Source: Onthophagus taurus (lineage: Eukaryota; Arthropoda; Insecta; Coleoptera; Scarabaeidae). From it: a stretch of 64,000 nucleotides of DNA. The notes under the pieces were generated by a model that worked only from the letters and a program-made list of their open reading frames with translations, searched no databases and was not told the origin of the DNA. Of this stretch, positions 33,661-45,436 are shown piece by piece. A program made the translations under genes and the position numbers. Within the stretch, counting starts at the first letter, position 1; each line of letters begins with the position of its first letter. Location of the stretch: the NCBI RefSeq assembly GCF_036711975.1, contig NC_091971.1, positions 10,485,501-10,549,500 on the forward strand, in the 5' to 3' direction.

Positions 33661-35330
33661 CTGAATGATTTAACCTTATGAAAGATTTATCGCAACCAAT
33701 ATAAAATCTATATTGGATCATATTTTTACTAACATTAAACAGCACTACAGTTATGATGTAAATATGTTAGATCATTTCGTCTCTGACCATAAATTGATAG
33801 ATATAAAACTTACAATAGATGTAATAAGATATAACTAAGATAACAAAGCAGTCGTATGAATCAAAAATAGTAAACTACGATGCCTTAAAACAAAATGTTG
33901 AAATTGTGTTGAACTTTAGACAAACCGAAAACATTGAAATGGACACTCTGCTTGGCGTTGTTCAAGCGGAAATTGGTAAAGTCACGAATACATCTGTAAG
34001 ACGTACAACAACAAATATAAGTGAGGGTTGGTTCACTACAGCAGTCAAGAATAATATAAAAGAAAGAGGTAAAGAAAGTGAATTATACTGGTGTCATTTT
34101 GTCAAATTACGGAAAGAAGTCAAAAACCTTATTAGAAGGAACATATGCATAAAAAATTTCAGAATACTGATGGATGCCCGAGAAAGCAGTGGTGTATTAT
34201 TAAGAATGCCTTGTCGTATGATATAAAAAATAAACGGATTCCTAAGATTGTAGGCAGTAATGAAGACGCAGTGAATCCTAGGGAAATATCTAATGTTCTG
34301 AATGATCACTTCACCTTCAGTGTAGACAGGTAGCTTGCGGGAAAGCCGGTCGCCAATGTCAGCTTGGATTATGGGATAGATTCCTCAATGTATATTAAGC
34401 CCACAACTGCAGATGAAATTGAGCGTATAATTGATAATATAAAAAGAAATAGAACTTGGTCAATTTCCCGCTATCCTAAAGGTAGGAAGAAACTCCAGTG
34501 CATAAAAAAGGCTCAAAAACTCTTTCGGATAACTATAGACCAATATCTATGCTGTCGGTTTTTGCCAAAATATTTGATCAATTTTAAAAAGTCCCATTTG
34601 AATACGATTGGTTTCCAAACTTGTGAGTTTCATAGGCGGTAAGAGCACACAGACTGCTATTGTATCATGGTTGGAATTTGTTCATAGAAATCTCAATGGG
34701 AACAAAATCCTTTTTTGCTGTTTTCCTGCACTTGTGTAAGGCGTTTGATGTGGTTGACCATGCTATACTGCTTAGTAAGCTCGAAGCTTTGGGAGTTCAG
34801 GGACCATCACTGAGAGTTTTTAGAAATTATTTAAGAAATAGAAAGCAGTACATTGTTTACAATAATGCTACTAGCAGCAAGACTCATATCAAGTATGGAG
34901 TACCCCAGGGATTTGTCCTCGGTCCTCTGCTTTTTTTAATATATATAAATGATATAACCAATTGTTGTATGCATGGTGATCTTGCCTTGTATGCGGGTGA
35001 TGCTGTTTTGTTCTACAGACTCTGTCTTTTCTGATGCCCAGTGTGATCTGGACAGTGTTTGCTCTTGGATGGATAAAAATAATATTCAATTAAACAGTGA
35101 TAAATGTACATACATGATCTTTAACAAAAAGGCCACTACGAAAAGACATGAACTTATAATCTAGGGTATTAGGTTGAGTGAAGTTACAAATAGTACCTAT
35201 TTGGGCATTGTCTTAGATAACAGATTAACATTTGATTACCATATAAAATTAATACAAAAGAAGTTAAACGGTATAAGCTATCATCTAAAATGTAATGGTC
35301 AATATTTCAATAAAGAAACGAGATGGATTC
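33660..35330 (+). mobile_element. Decayed CR1/Jockey-group LINE
   Basis: On + in order: endonuclease end 'NMLDHFVSDHKLIDIKLTID' (33750-33810), linker, 'TTADEIERIIDNIKRN', RT block 'KAFDVVDHAILLSKLEALGV' type at about 34740, 'GVPQGFVLGPLLFLIYINDI' (34898-34957), catalytic box changed to YAGD (34991), then 'WMDKNNIQLNSDKCTYMIF'. Frames shift several times, so the copy is inactive. It lies between MARVEL copies F and G. Confidence 0.75.
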
Positions 35331-35753
35331 GGTTTATGTGATCTTAGTTAGTTCTGGTTTGGATTTGTGGATGAGACGGGTTCTGTTTCGACTGAATTTT
35401 CGGTATGGATGTGCTGGTGAGTGTATTAATGGATAGAATTGGATTGCGTTGTTTTTTGTACATTATAGAAATAACGCAGAAATATGGCAAAATGAAACCA
35501 AAAAAAGAGATATATTAAAACATTATAAGATACCAGAAAAAAATAGAAAAATATAGTAGACATATAACTCTAAGACAAAAAAGCTTGCATTAATATTAAG
35601 CTACACATATATAAAAGCCAAAAGTAATATTGACTTTTATTTGACACAACAAGGAAATTTTCTGCACTGTGATGTCAGAGCTTAAGCACAACTTTTTTAC
35701 CCATAAAACTATAGATTAATACATTGCTAAAGATTTAAAATAATGGTATAAAG
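35331..35753. other. Intergenic
   Basis: Downstream of copy G on the minus strand and beyond the LINE. AT-rich; nothing recognised. Confidence 0.35.
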
Positions 35754-36342
35754 TTAAACAATAAAACTATTTAAGTTTTTTAAATCTTCATTTTGCTGAT
35801 TCAAATTTGACTCATAGGCATATTTCTCATTTTTTATTTCGTTGTAACATATAGAAGCGTCAATCACAAAAGTAATAACACAAATTAACGAAAATATCTA
35901 AAATAATATTAATAATTTAATGTTCCAATCGGTTTATTTTATTGGGTAGTTCTTTTACCTCCGCAATTTTCAAAGATACCGAACCGGTTATTGGTACAAG
36001 AATAAGATAATAAAGGGACCATGTAATATAATAGCCCAGTTCAAGTTTGGTCCAAGGAATATTGTTCATGTTTTTATCAATGTTACGGAACTTGATAAAA
36101 ACAATAATAGAACAAAAAACCAGAGATCCAATTGAAGCAGTTAAATAAGACATGTGTTGTGCATCACCCCGCCATCGGCTCACTACAATAGCAGTGATTA
36201 TTGTGTTGCATATCTACAATAAAACTAATTACAATAAGAACTAAATCAATGAATTACTTACCAATTGGATGCGTTTCAATATGCATGGAAAGCTTTGTAA
36301 ATACAAAGCTTTTGATGTGGTAGTTTGTGATCCTAAATACAT
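35754..36342 (-). CDS. MARVEL-like four-helix membrane protein, copy G
   Basis: Minus strand, exons 36262-36342, 35959-36213, 35754-35897; 159 aa; introns phase 0. Exon 1 'MYLGSQTTTSKALYLQSF' pairs with copy F. Exon 2 has 'SYLTASIGSLVFCSIIVFI' and 'IPWTKLELGYYITWSLYYLI'; exon 3 'IFSLICVITFVIDASICYNE' and a polar tail ending 'NLNSFIV'. Intact by reading frame and splice sites. The hAT-type element begins about 330 bp upstream, so its promoter is close to transposon sequence. Confidence 0.72.
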
Positions 36343-36982
36343 TTTGTAAATATGATAGTATTTATGCAAATCTAACAACGTTTAGAAACAGAGTAGTTTA
36401 TTCTCTTTACAAAACTCAAAAAGAAAGCATACAATCACAATTTTATTAACCTTACATCTAACAAGTAGAAGACAAATCCGGTTCTTAAGTTTAACTAACG
36501 TGTCCTTGACGTCGCCATGTTGGTAGAGCTGGTAGATTTAAGTATAGTTATATTTAAACAGTAGGTAAATATTGACGAAATTATTTTTAAATGTAATTAT
36601 TGAAAAAGATGATAACCTTGAGAACAATAACGCTACACTTATTAGAAAATTAGTTTTTGATTGAAAATATCAACCAAAGAAATTGTATTACTAGAAGCAC
36701 ATACATATAAACACCAAGAGTTGAAGCCAGCGTTCGATGTGTTTTGTTTACGTTTTCACTCAGTCCAGAACGGGACGCGCTCAGATCGGACCGTCCGGCC
36801 GACGATCACCGAGTATTTACGAACAGGCCAATCGTTTTATGGTTTCTTTGAAAATAAATTTACCTAATTAATGTTTATCCATGTTTGTCGAACCCTAATA
36901 AATGAATAATTCTCTCTTAAGTAAACAAGGTTTGTGTGCGTATTTGTGTTTTGGCTTTGGCGAAGTTAACATTTTAGTAGTA

Positions 36983-37120
36983 CCGTATTTTTCAGACTAT
37001 AAGACGCACCTTTTCACATAGAAAAATGGACTCAATTTTGGGTGCGTTTTATGGTCGAAATATTTTTTTCAATAAATCGTCTCTAAATTTGAGGTGCGTC
37101 TTATAGTCCGAAAAATACGG
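36983..37120. mobile_element. Palindromic MITE
   Basis: Inverted arms CCGTATTTTTCAGACTATAA...GCACC on the left, and the reverse complement of ATAGTCCGAAAAATACGG on the right. About 138 bp, no coding. Ends four bases before the next transposon. This arm sequence type is widespread in animal genomes. Confidence 0.7.
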
Positions 37121-37310
37121 AATACAGGGTGATTCATTAGCTCTATGACAAACTTTGGCAGATGAAAGGTGATGCGATTCTAAGAAAAAAATGTTATATG
37201 AATATGGGTCCGATTCATTTTGGTTAAAGCGTTTTACAGAGAAAATTTTACACAGTTTAATAGGCAAATGAAAATGTAACATAAAAAATAAGTTTAAAAA
37301 TTACAAAAAT

Positions 37311-39057
37311 TGTTCGAAATATCCGCCTTCAGCTTGAATGCACGCCTCACATCGACGAAGTAAAGATTCTATCACACGACGTATGATATTTGGATCATTC
37401 CGTATGCTATTAGCTGCATCTTGAATTCTGTCCAGTAGTTGCTGACGGGTAGTAATTTCTACATGGTACACAAGCTGCTTCATGTGTCCCAAAGAAATTG
37501 TATATATAGAAGCAGTTGTAAACACTAAAACTTAAAGCCAACGCAACACGCGGTTTGTTTACTAACAACCTTTGTCGAAACCGGTTGAAACAATGAACGT
37601 GCACAGATCGGACCAGCGGCCGATTATCGCCGAACATTCCCGAATATTATTGCCCGTAGAGTAAGGCATACATTAAAATAAATAAACCTATTTGTGAATC
37701 AATAAATGATTCGTTTTTCTTCATTTTTATTTATTTATATTTTCTTTGTAAATATTGTATGTAGAGTATACTAGTACTTTTAGTTAGATATAAAACTTAT
37801 CAATCAAAATACTACATACATTTTTGTATCATTTACCAAGTATATTGTTTCTACGTCCTCTGATTAATTTAAAAAATTACATTATATTTATTGTATTTAA
37901 TACTTTCAAGTCTTATTAAAACTTGACAAAGATGTATTCTACAATTTATAAAAGTACTACGACAATAACTTTTCAATTAGTAGTTAGTTTAACAATTAAT
38001 TTTTAATTGTAATTTTATATAAGAAATTAGGATGCTCTTTGGATACGCCGCTGGATAAAGTCTGACCAATTTTATCTAAATCGTACACGCCACTGTCGCT
38101 AGGACCAAGGTCAATTTTGTTTCCAAACAAATGCTCTTGCGTTGGCTTCAAACCGGTATACGGGCGAACATAGGTGATGCGGCTTCTATATATACAATTT
38201 CTTTGAAGTGTCCCAGAAATAATAAACCAGCGGATTTAGATCTGGGGATCGTGGTGGCCAGACTACTGGACCTCCATTGCCAATCCATTTGTTTGGAAAA
38301 TGTTCATGTAACCAAGCGATGCCTTCTCTTCCTCGATGTGGTGGTGCACCATCGTGCTGATGCCACATATTTTGAACAATGTTAAGTGGTACGTCGTCGA
38401 TAAAATCGAAAAGGTTATGTCCCAAGAAATTTCTGTACATATTTGCATTTAAGCGTTCATTTATCACCCATACAGGTAGCAAAGAATTGTTAAAAATGCC
38501 ACCCCAAACGTTTACACTAAACCGTTGCTGAAATCTTCCTGGTCTAATTGCATGTGGATTTTGCAAGGACCACACATGTTCGTTATGATAATTATTTATG
38601 CCGTCCCTAGTGAAACACGCTTCATCAAACCACAGAACTTGGGAAATGAAGTTATTATTTTGAGCATGTTGCTGAATAATCCAGTGGCAAAATGCTAAGC
38701 GTTGCTCAGTATCTACAGGATGTAATGCTTGAACATTTTGGCGATGAAACGGATGTAATATTTCTCGATTCAATACACGCCATACAAAACTTTGGGATAT
38801 TTGTAACATGCAAGTACTAAATCAATAACACGTTCTTCATTTTGTACATTCACATCATGGGGACGAACGGAATGTAGTGGAGCGGGGTTACCTGTTTCTC
38901 TCAGTCTGCGAAATGATGCACTAAACACTGTATGGGCAGGTTGATGTCTATTTGGAAACCTACGAAGGCATTCTCTTGCTGCTTGCCGAGCGTTTCCGTT
39001 ACAAAGCCCGTGTACAAAAATAATATCTGCATATTCTTCAGTCGTAAATACATGCAT
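37311..39057 (-). pseudogene. Transposase of the DUF4817-type element, broken
   Basis: N-terminal HTH 'MHVFTTEEYADIIFVHGLC' with 'CLRRFPNRHQPAHTVF' (39057-38809, DUF4817 pattern). Catalytic domain on 38809-38186: 'VLWFDEACFTRDGINNYHNE' with the first Asp, 'WHQHDGAPPH' with the second, and 'WPPRSPDLNPL' with the third acidic region. The C-terminus 'RRVIESLLRRCEACIQAEGG' is at 37311-37500. Breaks: a small deletion with frameshift near 38800, and a 716-bp hAT insertion splitting the gene after 'YYFWDTS'. In order and otherwise well preserved, so fairly young. Confidence 0.85.
37490..38205. mobile_element. hAT-type element, younger short copy inside the transposase
   Basis: Ends CAAAGAAATTGTATATATAG at 37490 and the same inverted at 38205. 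Target duplication ATGTGTCC (37482-37489) versus AAGTGTCC (38206-38213), 8 bp with one or two mismatches depending on strand alignment. Sub-terminal 'aagccaacgcaa' is present inverted at both ends. It is the same family as the element at 36675-40308 by both terminal and sub-terminal sequence. 716 bp, no transposase. Confidence 0.82.
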
Positions 39058-40349
39058 TTTCGTTTTCGATCAAAACTCTGACAATTATAAACTTTGAAAC
39101 ACACAGAATAGAGTAAATTGAAATGTTTGACGTAAAGAACTCAGTTTTGTTATCACAGCCAACTCTGTATTTGTGTTTCATAATTATTGTTGCGATTGTT
39201 GCAAATCTTTACTTCGTATTCAAGCTGAAGGCGGACATTTCGAACAATTTTTGTAATTTTTAAACTTATTTTTTATGTTTCATTTTCATTTGCCTATTAA
39301 ACTGTGTAAAATTTTCAAAGGCTTGTAACTCTTTAACCAAAATGAATCGCACCCATATTCATATAACATTTTTTCCTTAGAATCGCATCACCTTTCATCT
39401 GCCAAAGTTTGTCATAGAGCTAATGAATCACCCTGTATTTTGAAATTGAAACACTGGACATTATAGACGTTGCGAACTTAAAGAACGTGCATTTAACTAC
39501 CTAACTACTATTTTCTAAAAACTAATATTACTTGCCAATTTTGTTAAAATATGGTAGAAGGAACTAGTGATATTTCAATGCGACTATTAACGACAAAATG
39601 TATTATTCAATAACAAAAACATATTTTTAAAGTTAACTAATTCCATTTTATTAAGTTTACCTCAAAACATTTATGATCTTTTTGGAGATCATGAAATACT
39701 ATGTATAAAGTTAATAACAACAAAATTTATTAACGTAAAATTATTTAATGAAACCAAGTTAATAAATCAAGAATCTAGGCTTTGACATATGTTAAACAAA
39801 CAAATAGTATTTTCAAATCAACGAGAGTTACTTTAAAATTTATATTTATAAGTTAAATTTTAAGTTTTTTGTTATGTAATAAAAATTTTGAAACAAAATA
39901 CCAATGTTATTTGCAAATACAATATTTTTACTGCATTATTTACCATGAAAGTACTGTAAAATTCTAATTATATCATCTTTAATTTACTTGTAAGAAATAA
40001 ACCGTTCACAATTTATACGGTTACAATTATAAATTAATTAATTACAAAAGAACTCAAAGTTTACATCCCTTAATAAACATTTCAATCAATATAGAATATA
40101 AACTGCACATGAAATTTTGAAAAACCTGCTCAATAAAAAAAAATGATAATATACATTTCTTCATGTATGCCACTGTGTAAGTCTTTTGCCGAAACTATAC
40201 ACGCCACTGTCAGTGGGACCAAAACCAAAACAAACACTCGAACGATGGCTTCAATCTCGTATACGGGTGGGGATAGGCAATGCTGCTTTTAGTTATACAA
40301 TTTCTTTGATATCAACAATATAGATGTTGTTATCGTTTAACAAATATTG

Positions 40350-40900
40350 AATTAGCAGACATGCATGTTGCCTATGGAACAGTTTATGCGGAGCGGCTTC
40401 CTCAGCGTCGTACAAGTCAAGAAAAGAAAATGGAAGCCAATCCTACTATCTGAAGTATTGACTTTGAGGACCAAGTTGTGCAACAATTTGACAGTTATTT
40501 GAAAACAAGTACTCGGTCCATTGCCTAGATCTTTCCTTTCATTCCTTTCTCCTAGTCCAAAGCCTCCAACGACCTGTCTCATATGGTATTCAATGTGCAT
40601 AGTTGTTGTTTTAGAATTAAAATCTCCTAAAATGATTGTAATGTCTTTGTTAGGCACATTAGTAACTACACCGTCCAGAGCTGTGTAGAAATTTTCTAGT
40701 GTTGTCTCTTCCGAAATAGAAGTAGATTTACGTTATGTGCAGAATGCATGTTGAGGCAGGGAGTCGTATGATTCTATCATTAACTGCTACACTTTCCTCC
40801 ATGTGACCTGACAAATAAACATTGTTTCTCGAAATACAGTTTTCCTTTCCATTGCGATCCACTGATACCAAGGATATCAATGTCATGGGGTATAATCTCC
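40350..40900 (-). mobile_element. LINE endonuclease remnant (RTE/Craton-like)
   Basis: Minus-strand frame 40657-40352 starts 'MPNKDITIILGDFNSKTTT' and continues 'GGFGLGERNERKDLG', the G-D-F-N and G-x-G-x-R-N-E-R motifs of APE endonucleases in RTE-type LINEs. The 5' part upstream (to about 40900) is decayed: 'LYLSGHMEESVAVNDRII' appears in a broken frame. Confidence 0.6.
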
Positions 40901-41392
40901 TTTTTGATTATTTGGAGTTTTCTTGGTTGTTGTATTAGTCCACGTAAGTCAATCTACTTCGATTTTGCATGTTTGCTTTGAAATCAGTTTTGATTTGAAA
41001 GTTGCTATGATTCTCTTGGGAAAGAAAACCAACACACTTTGGATTAAATTGCCAAAACTGTCTAAATGCACAATTTCCAAACAGATGGATCAGATGAGGT
41101 GGTCCGATTTCTTGGTCTACCCATTTTTACTTGGGTCATATTAAATCACTGATTTATGAGACACGTGTTAATGCAGAAGAAGAGTAAGTGGCTCGAATTG
41201 GAAATCTGTTTTTTGGATTTATTTTGCCATAAAGTTGTTATGCATTCCATCACTATTACTGTCTCGATAAAGATTTTGTGATAACTAATAAAATTTTATC
41301 AGTAACAGACGATTAATCATTTTTACATAAAATTCGTCATATGAGATAAAAAAAATTTAATGAGTTATTATAAAAAAATCTTACACCACCAC

Positions 41393-41848
41393 ATAATAGT
41401 TATTTATATTACAAGTGGGCTAGAAACATAATTACTGTATGGGAATTGCACGACGAGTACTGTAATTATGCTCTAGCCCACGTGTAATATACAACATTTT
41501 ATCTACGACTGCTAAAAATTACTTAAAAATCAATTTTTTTAAAAAGGTTTATTTTGACGTTTATAAAAATATTTTGAAACGATTGTTGACAATTTTGAAT
41601 TAATGTCAGTTTCAATAACATGTTTACTCATCTGGAATAAGTATTTCGAAATGTAAAAACATAATGTTTATAATAAATAGTATTGTTTCTCTTTAAATAT
41701 TTTTGCTATAAATTAAGTCTGTTCTGATTGGGCTAAAAATGCGTTACGTAATGAAACCAGTGCGGTAATGAACTTCATTACGTAATTCAAATCACCTCAA
41801 ATGAGTGCGGTAATGATGACTTATCCAAGCAGTCGTAGATACGTTTTT
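41393..41848. mobile_element. MITE insertion specific to duplication unit 1
   Basis: Absent from the matching place in unit 2 ('caccaccacataa' followed directly by the T-run). It contains a hairpin 'gtgggctagaaacataatta' / taattatgctctagcccac (41417-41484) and inverted 'atctacgactgct' (41502) / 'agcagtcgtagat' (41830). No coding capacity. Confidence 0.65.
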
Positions 41849-41930
41849 TTTAAATTGTAATATCAAACAAGTCTAGAAATGGAACACGTACAACAGTATA
41901 GTATAAAAGAATAAATACTTTTGATTAATA

Positions 41931-42784
41931 CTACAATCCAGTTCTAAATTTATCTATAGCATCGATGATGTATAAAATCATTGCTAATAACCCAAAAACC
42001 TAAAAAAATTAATTAACATAAATTATTTTGATATAATTTATTAAAAAAATACTTACTCCTCCAGCAATATAACCATCCACATAAGTATCTATGACTTTAG
42101 TTGCTGTTATGTGATAGAATATCGACCAAATCACGCAATAACCAAATTCGATTTTCATCCAAGGTAAATTCATTGTTGTATCTAAATCCATGATTCTTAT
42201 TAATAAAAGTAGTAAGGTTATTATGAAAGCACCAATTGAAGCGACCAAAAAGGCATCACCTCTCGCTGAAACACCCGTTGCTGCTACACAAATGAAAGCA
42301 ATCAAATTGAATAACTAAAATAAATACAAACGTTAATTTATTAATGAATTATTAAATGTGGGTAAATGTGCTAACTGCTTAAAATTATCAACATCTTTTT
42401 CAGTAATTGAGTTAAAATAAGGTGTAAATATAAACTATTTCCATCTTTAATCGAATCAAAAGTAGTAATTTTAAGATGATCGTTTAAAATAACAATAATA
42501 ACTCATGTAAGTACTCGGAATTTAAAAACTTTGCAGTAATGTATTGCATTGAAGATTAACGATATACCAAAAATAAATGATAACAACATGCTTGTGTCGT
42601 AAATTCAAATTTTTCGTAATTCTAAATTTAAATTATTGAGTTATTAAAAAATAGATAACCTGTACAAAGTAAAAAAAAACTTACGTAAGCAAAAGAGGTA
42701 ATAAAGAATAATAAAATTATAAAAACTCACCAATTGTAAGCATTTTAAAGCACCTGGTAGTGTACGAACATACAGTAAACCCAT
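41931..42784 (-). CDS. MARVEL-like four-helix membrane protein, copy H
   Basis: Minus strand, exons 42731-42784, 42057-42314, 41931-41999; 126 aa; introns phase 0. Starts 'MGLLYVRTLPGALKCLQL'. Exon 2: 'LFNLIAFICVAATG', 'AFLVASIGAFIITLLLLLI', 'LPWMKIEFGYCVIWSIFYHI'. Exon 3: 'VFGLLAMILYIIDAIDKF' then 'RTGL' and stop, so almost no C-terminal tail, unlike copies A-G. Near-identical to copy I; they differ at about ten residues, mostly around the second extracellular loop. Product of a recent local duplication. Confidence 0.75.
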
Positions 42785-42870
42785 TTCTTAGTGGTTATTA
42801 ATAATAAATAGAACTCTTAATATGGTTTTTATAAAAATTGATAATAATACTGTACGCACCCACGCCTATC

Positions 42871-43144
42871 ATGGGTGTAGTTCGATACCTACTAACCGCC
42901 AGCATAGCCTGTCTGCTATCTGTGCAGATTACAATGTTTCTGCCAACTTTTTTGGAGTCGATGATCACATTGGCTGCTATATATATTGCAGTTATTTCGG
43001 CCTGAGCAGTCGTGCAGTAGGACCTTAGCGAAGTGGAAAGGTGCAGCTGGAGATTGTGCGAGAAAATTCCCGCTTCGTAGCCTTCTTTGGTCCATCAGTG
43101 TAGATGGTCAGCGTTATACCCGTGCTTAAGTTGCTCTGGGTTGT
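42871..43144 (-). mobile_element. LINE RNase H fragment between duplication units
   Basis: Minus strand: 'TLTIYTDGPKKATKRE', then in a shifted frame 'YCTTAQAEITAIYIAAN' and 'NIVICTDSRQAMLAVSRY', the D-E-D pattern of the RNase H domain of I/R1/LOA-group LINEs. Frameshifted and truncated on both sides. Confidence 0.65.
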
Positions 43145-44817
43145 CATGGGGCATAATCTCCTTTTCAATTATTTGGAGTTTTCCTGACTGGTGTATTATT
43201 ATGTTTGCTTTGAAATCAGTTTTGAGTTGAAAATTGCCATGATTCTCTTAGGAAAGAAAACCAACACACTTTGGATTAAATTGCCAAAACTGTCTAAATG
43301 CACAATTTCTAAACAGATGGATCAGATGAGGTGGTCCGATTTCTTGGTCTACACATTCACCAGATATGACTCCAGTTGACTCTTTTATTTGGGTCATATT
43401 AAATCACTGATTTATGAGACTTGTTAATGCAGAAGAAGAGTTAGTGGCGCGAATTGGAAATCTGTTTTTTGAATTTATTTTACCATGAAGTTGTTATGCA
43501 TTCCATTACTATTACTGTCTCGATAAAGATTTCTTGATAACTAATAAAATTTTATCAGTAACAGATGATTAATCATTTAAACATAAAATTCGTCATATTA
43601 GATAAAAAAAATTTAATGAGTTATTATGGAAAAATCTTACACCACCACATAAATTTTTTTTAAAATTGTAATATCAAACAACTCTACAAATGGAACGTAC
43701 AACAATATAATATAAAATCAATAAATACATTTGATTAATACTACAATCCAGTTCTAAACTTATCTATAGCATCGATGATGTATAAAATCATTGCTAATAA
43801 CCCAAAAACCTAAAAAGATTAATTAACATAAATTATTTTGATATAATTTATAAAAAAATACTTACTCCTCCAGCAATATAACCATCCACATTCGTATCTA
43901 TGACTAAAGCCGCTGTTATGAGATAGAATATCGACCAAATCACGCAATAACCAAATTCGATTTTCATCCAAGGTAAATTAATTTTTGTGTCTAAATCCAT
44001 GATTCTTATTAATAAAAGTAGTAAGGTTATTACGAAAGCACCAACTGAAGCGACCAAAAAGGCGTCACCTCTCGGTGAAACTCCCGTTGCTGCTATACAA
44101 ATGAAAGCAATCAAATTGAATAACTAAAAAAAAATACAAACATTAATTTATTAATGAAAATGTGGGTAAATGTGTTAACTGCTTAAGATTATCAACATCT
44201 TTATCAGTAATTGAGTTAAAATAAGGTGTAAATATAACCTATTTCCATTTTTAATCGATTCAAAAGTAGTAATTTTAAGATGATCGTTTAAACTAACAAT
44301 AATAACTCATGTAAGTACTCGGAATTTAAAAGCCTTGTGAAATTTACTTTAAACCAAACCTTTATCTACTTGTAAACGAATTGAACGAATATTATTTATC
44401 TGAAATCTAATCCTTCTCAAAATCTTTTTTGGTATTTAAATTTATAACTTAACGGAAATTTATAATCTTAATTAATGTATTGCATTGAAGATTAGCGATA
44501 TACCAAAAATAAATGATAACGACATGCTTGTGTCGTAAATCGAAATTTTTCGTAATTCTAAATTTAAATTTATTGAGTTATTAAAAAATACATAACCTGT
44601 ACAAAGTAAAAAAAACTTACGTAAGCAAAAAAATGTAATAAATAACAATAAGTTTATGAAAACTCACCAATTGTACGCATTTTAAAGCACCTGGTAGTGT
44701 GCGAACATACAGTAAACCCATTTTTTAGTGGTTGTTAATAATAATTAGAACTCTTAATATGTTTTTTCATAAAAATTAATAATAATACAGTACGCACCCA
44801 CGCCTATCGGTTTACTA
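43145..44817. repeat. Segmental duplication, unit 2
   Basis: Second copy of the 40885-42870 segment, same orientation, including MARVEL copy I and its flanks. It lacks the MITE of unit 1. High identity in coding and noncoding parts indicates a recent event. Confidence 0.85.
43741..44721 (-). CDS. MARVEL-like four-helix membrane protein, copy I
   Basis: Minus strand, exons 44668-44721, 43866-44123, 43741-43809; 126 aa; introns phase 0. Starts 'MGLLYVRTLPGALKCVQL'. Exon 2 holds 'AFLVASVGAFVITLLLLLI' and 'LPWMKIEFGYCVIWSIFYLI'; exon 3 is the same as copy H. All splice sites and the frame are intact. It pairs with copy H in a tandem duplication, so both may be expressed; promoters are also duplicated. 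Confidence 0.75.
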
Positions 44818-45436
44818 CATGTGAACCGTTTTTTATCGTCCAAACTGCCGACAGGTATTGTTATCTTATCTACTATCGTTCATACACAATTTGCTGAGCA
44901 CATAATATTTTAGTTGTATTTAGAAGCTAAATCTATAAGAGTTAATCCTTTACGTTATTGTTTTCTGTATAATTATTTTTATATACATTAATTTATCTAC
45001 TTTTAGTATATATTACAAGATAATTACAAGTATACTTGGCGGCGGAATGATGAATGACATGATTTCGCTTTAAATTAAAACCAATAGATATTAATTTTCA
45101 CAGGATTAATTCAAGACATATATACCGGCACAAATAAATCAAGTTCAATCTGCTTTTGCCGGATATTAAAAACCTATTACTTAGTACTCCACCATTCACA
45201 GGAATTAGTATCTCTTGTAGGTGTAGATAACAGATAAAAATCAAGTTCAACCCCAATAGGAATTTTCTCATTGAATACAACTTTATTCATATCAGGTTTG
45301 TGATTAGCAACCTCATTGTAACAATCCCAATACGATATATAAAGTCTCTTGTTGCAGTTTCGTCTAGTTTTCTTCTCTTCGCTTATAATTCATCATCACA
45401 TTCATTACTAACAGAACTGTTGCTGTTATCACTTTC
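44818..45436. other. Intergenic, edge of MARVEL cluster
   Basis: AT-rich; no gene recognised. Confidence 0.35.

Larger units (their letters stand above)
37125..39435 (-). mobile_element. DUF4817-type (IS630/Tc1-mariner-like) transposon
   Basis: TA-flanked inverted repeats beginning CAGGGTGATTCATTAGCTC at 37125 and, inverted, at 39435. They run about 220 bp with short gaps; the left one overlaps the codons for the transposase C-terminus. Removing the inner hAT copy and its duplication gives about 1.59 kb, a normal one-gene length. Confidence 0.85.
36675..40308. mobile_element. hAT-type element, older copy, holding other transposons
   Basis: Ends CAAAGAAATTGTATTACTAG (36675) and, inverted from 40308, CAAAGAAATTGTATAACTAA. 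They are flanked by a perfect 8-bp duplication ATATCAAC (36667-36674 and 40309-40316), which together with the CAAAG terminus points to the hAT superfamily. Sub-terminal 'gttgaagccagcgttcgatg' is inverted near the right end as gattgaagccatcgttcgag. The interior holds a MITE (36983-37120) and a DUF4817-type transposon (37125-39435); without them about 1.18 kb remains, with no transposase recognised, so it is probably non-autonomous. Confidence 0.82.
40885..42870. repeat. Segmental duplication, unit 1
   Basis: Matches unit 2 (43145-44817) over most of its length. Shared landmarks: 'tgtttgctttgaaatcagtt' at 40969 and 43203, MARVEL copies H and I, and the outer edge 'gcacccacgcctatc' near 42868 and 44816. 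Unit 1 has an extra MITE (about 41393-41848) and lacks about 130 bp present in unit 2 near 44335-44470. Confidence 0.85.

Noticed and set aside
36700-36880. Similar blocks near 36720 and 37540 as long terminal repeats
   Set aside because: They are inverted-terminal sub-regions of two hAT-type copies with 8-bp duplications, not direct LTRs.
40969-41114. Open frame duplicated at 43203-43352 as a conserved small gene
   Set aside because: The match is explained by the segmental duplication; the frame has no start context or family resemblance and lies in LINE debris.
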